A stretch of 7,024 bases of DNA from Eubacteriales Family XIII. Incertae Sedis bacterium (lineage in GTDB: Bacteria; Bacillota; Clostridia; Peptostreptococcales; Anaerovoracaceae). The notes under the pieces were generated by a model. The model was given only the letters and a program-made list of their open reading frames with translations, was not told the origin of the DNA and searched no databases. Where the stretch lies: the NCBI GenBank assembly GCA_031263875.1, contig JAISEX010000052.1:1-7024 (forward strand), read 5' to 3'. The translations under genes and the position numbers were made by a program. Positions 5,898-7,024 of this stretch are shown here, piece after piece (within the stretch, counting starts at the first letter, position 1; the number at the start of each line of letters is the position of its first letter).

Positions 5898-7024
5898 ATG
5901 GTGAAGGGTTTGTTGGCTGAACGGGGAGGCGGAAGGATTTCGCAGCTTGGCGTACTGACCGTCTGTCTCGCGGTTTTCACCGTGACGCTGATACTGTCGC
6001 TGTTTTCGCTCTTTTCAAAAGCCTTTATGGACGGCGGCGGGGATTTTGTCGGCTTCGAAAATTATATCCATTACTTTAGGACGCCGGCCTTGAGCGTATC
6101 CGTCGGAAACACGATCGACATATCGCTGTGGTCGGCCGCGGTCAGCATGGCGCTCGGCCTGCTGTACGCCTACGCGCTGACGCGGACACGCATACGGGCG
6201 AAGCAATTCTTCAAATACGCCGCGCTGATCCCGATATTTATCCCGACCATCGTCCACGCGCTCGGCCTCGTCTACATTTTCGGCAAACAGGGCATCATCA
6301 CGCGAATGGGTTTCGAGATCGAACTATACGGGCGCCTCGGGATTATTTTATCGGAGATAATTTTCACCTTTCCGCAGGCATTCCTCATGTTCTATGTGGC
6401 GCTGGAATTTGTGGACGGCAGGCTGTACGAAGCGGCGGATTCCATGGGCGTTTCGCCGCTGAAAAAGTTTTTCCGCATCACGCTGCCGGAAATAAAATAT
6501 TCGGTGATCAACGTGTTCTTCGTCTGCTTCACGCTTGCGTTTACGGATTTCGGCGCGCCAAAGGTCATCGGCGGAAGTTACAATGTGCTCGCGACCGATA
6601 TATACAAGCAGGTGGCGGGGCAGTTCAATATGAATCTCGGCGCGGTGGTCGGCACGCTGCTGCTTATTCCCGCTGTCCTGACGTTTACCGCGGATCGGCT
6701 GATAAGCAACAAGAACAGCAGCGTAATTGGCGCGAAGGCGACGCCGCTCGTTATCAAAGCGGCTCGCGGGCGCGACGCGTTTTATTTCGTATTCTGCGCG
6801 CTGATAACGCTCTTTCTCCTGCTTCTTATCGCATCGCTCGCCATCGGCGCGCTGTCCGAATATTATCCGTACAAGATGTCGCCGACGCTGAAACATTTCA
6901 CCTTCAACGAATCCGCGGGTGGGATCGAGAGCTTTTACCACTCGCTCGAGATGGCGTTTCTGACGGCGCTGATCGGGACGGCGTTCGTCTTTGTGTACGC
7001 CTATATGATGGAGAAAACGAGCGG
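5898..7024 (+). CDS. ABC importer permease, two-domain type (PhnU2/FbpB-like), partial at the window end
   Basis: This membrane channel subunit runs off the right edge; 375 complete codons are visible from the ATG at 5898, 1 bp after the ATPase stop. Predicted helices lie at about 17-39, 70-94, 107-128, 148-170, 202-222, 247-265 and 295-319, with an eighth starting near 355. The cytoplasmic EAA loop that docks the ATPase is clear: EAADSMG at 178-184 followed by ITLPE at 194-198. After the sixth helix a charged linker (about 266-293) leads into a second membrane half, so this is a fused permease with the usual second EAA loop expected beyond the window. TDFGAPKVIGG (216-226) with NVLATDIYKQV (229-239) resembles, from memory, putative aminoethylphosphonate permeases. 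Being open at its 3' end, it is easily missed by a scan for complete frames. Confidence 0.9.
   Translation, partial: MVKGLLAERGGGRISQLGVLTVCLAVFTVTLILSLFSLFSKAFMDGGGDFVGFENYIHYFRTPALSVSVGNTIDISLWSAAVSMALGLLYAYALTRTRIRAKQFFKYAALIPIFIPTIVHALGLVYIFGKQGIITRMGFEIELYGRLGIILSEIIFTFPQAFLMFYVALEFVDGRLYEAADSMGVSPLKKFFRITLPEIKYSVINVFFVCFTLAFTDFGAPKVIGGSYNVLATDIYKQVAGQFNMNLGAVVGTLLLIPAVLTFTADRLISNKNSSVIGAKATPLVIKAARGRDAFYFVFCALITLFLLLLIASLAIGALSEYYPYKMSPTLKHFTFNESAGGIESFYHSLEMAFLTALIGTAFVFVYAYMMEKTS

Noticed and set aside
3779..7024. Ferric iron importer (FbpABC)
   Set aside because: The architecture is similar, but no paired iron-binding tyrosines are apparent in the SBP and its signature segments look more like aminoethylphosphonate-type proteins. 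Iron is not fully excluded.

Overview
The window looks like chromosomal DNA from a GC-rich member of the Bacillota, probably Clostridia. Four things point there: strong AAGGAG-type ribosome binding sites, a glutamyl-tRNA synthetase of the N-terminally extended type I associate with Clostridia, a lipoprotein-type (Gram-positive style) solute-binding protein, and hairpin-forming intergenic repeats of kinds common in such genomes. The taxonomic call is inference from these features, not from a marker-gene search.

Layout. At the left edge (10-146) lie two copies of a 47-bp dyad-rich repeat, 90 bp apart, just past the 3' end of gltX. A two-gene minus-strand block follows: gltX (glutamyl-tRNA synthetase, 150-1883), and upstream of it an M20-family amidohydrolase (1893-3104). 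They are separated by 9 bp, and the gltX ribosome binding site overlaps the amidohydrolase stop codon, so they are probably co-transcribed and translationally coupled. A perfect -10 box sits directly before the amidohydrolase ATG and suggests a leaderless or nearly leaderless transcript.

The divergent intergenic region (3105-3778) is about 670 bp. I see no protein or RNA gene in it. It holds a 146-bp segment bounded by 14-bp perfect inverted repeats, a REP-like hairpin sequence found in many bacteria, further hairpins, and a small dyad just before the next operon. Apparent open frames here are translations of repeats.

On the plus strand, 3779 to the right edge carries an ABC importer operon in canonical order: lipoprotein solute-binding protein, ATPase, and a two-domain permease cut by the window end. 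Gaps are 3 bp and 1 bp. The binding-protein and permease sequences resemble, from memory, the putative 2-aminoethylphosphonate importers (PhnS2/PhnT2/PhnU2 type) within the wider Fe3+/polyamine-type ABC superfamily. The substrate is not proven by anything in the window, and no phosphonate-degrading enzyme is visible.

Overall this is a housekeeping-plus-nutrient-uptake region. I found no convincing undescribed defence, mobile or biosynthetic system. The less explained parts are the repeats at the left edge and in the divergent intergenic region.
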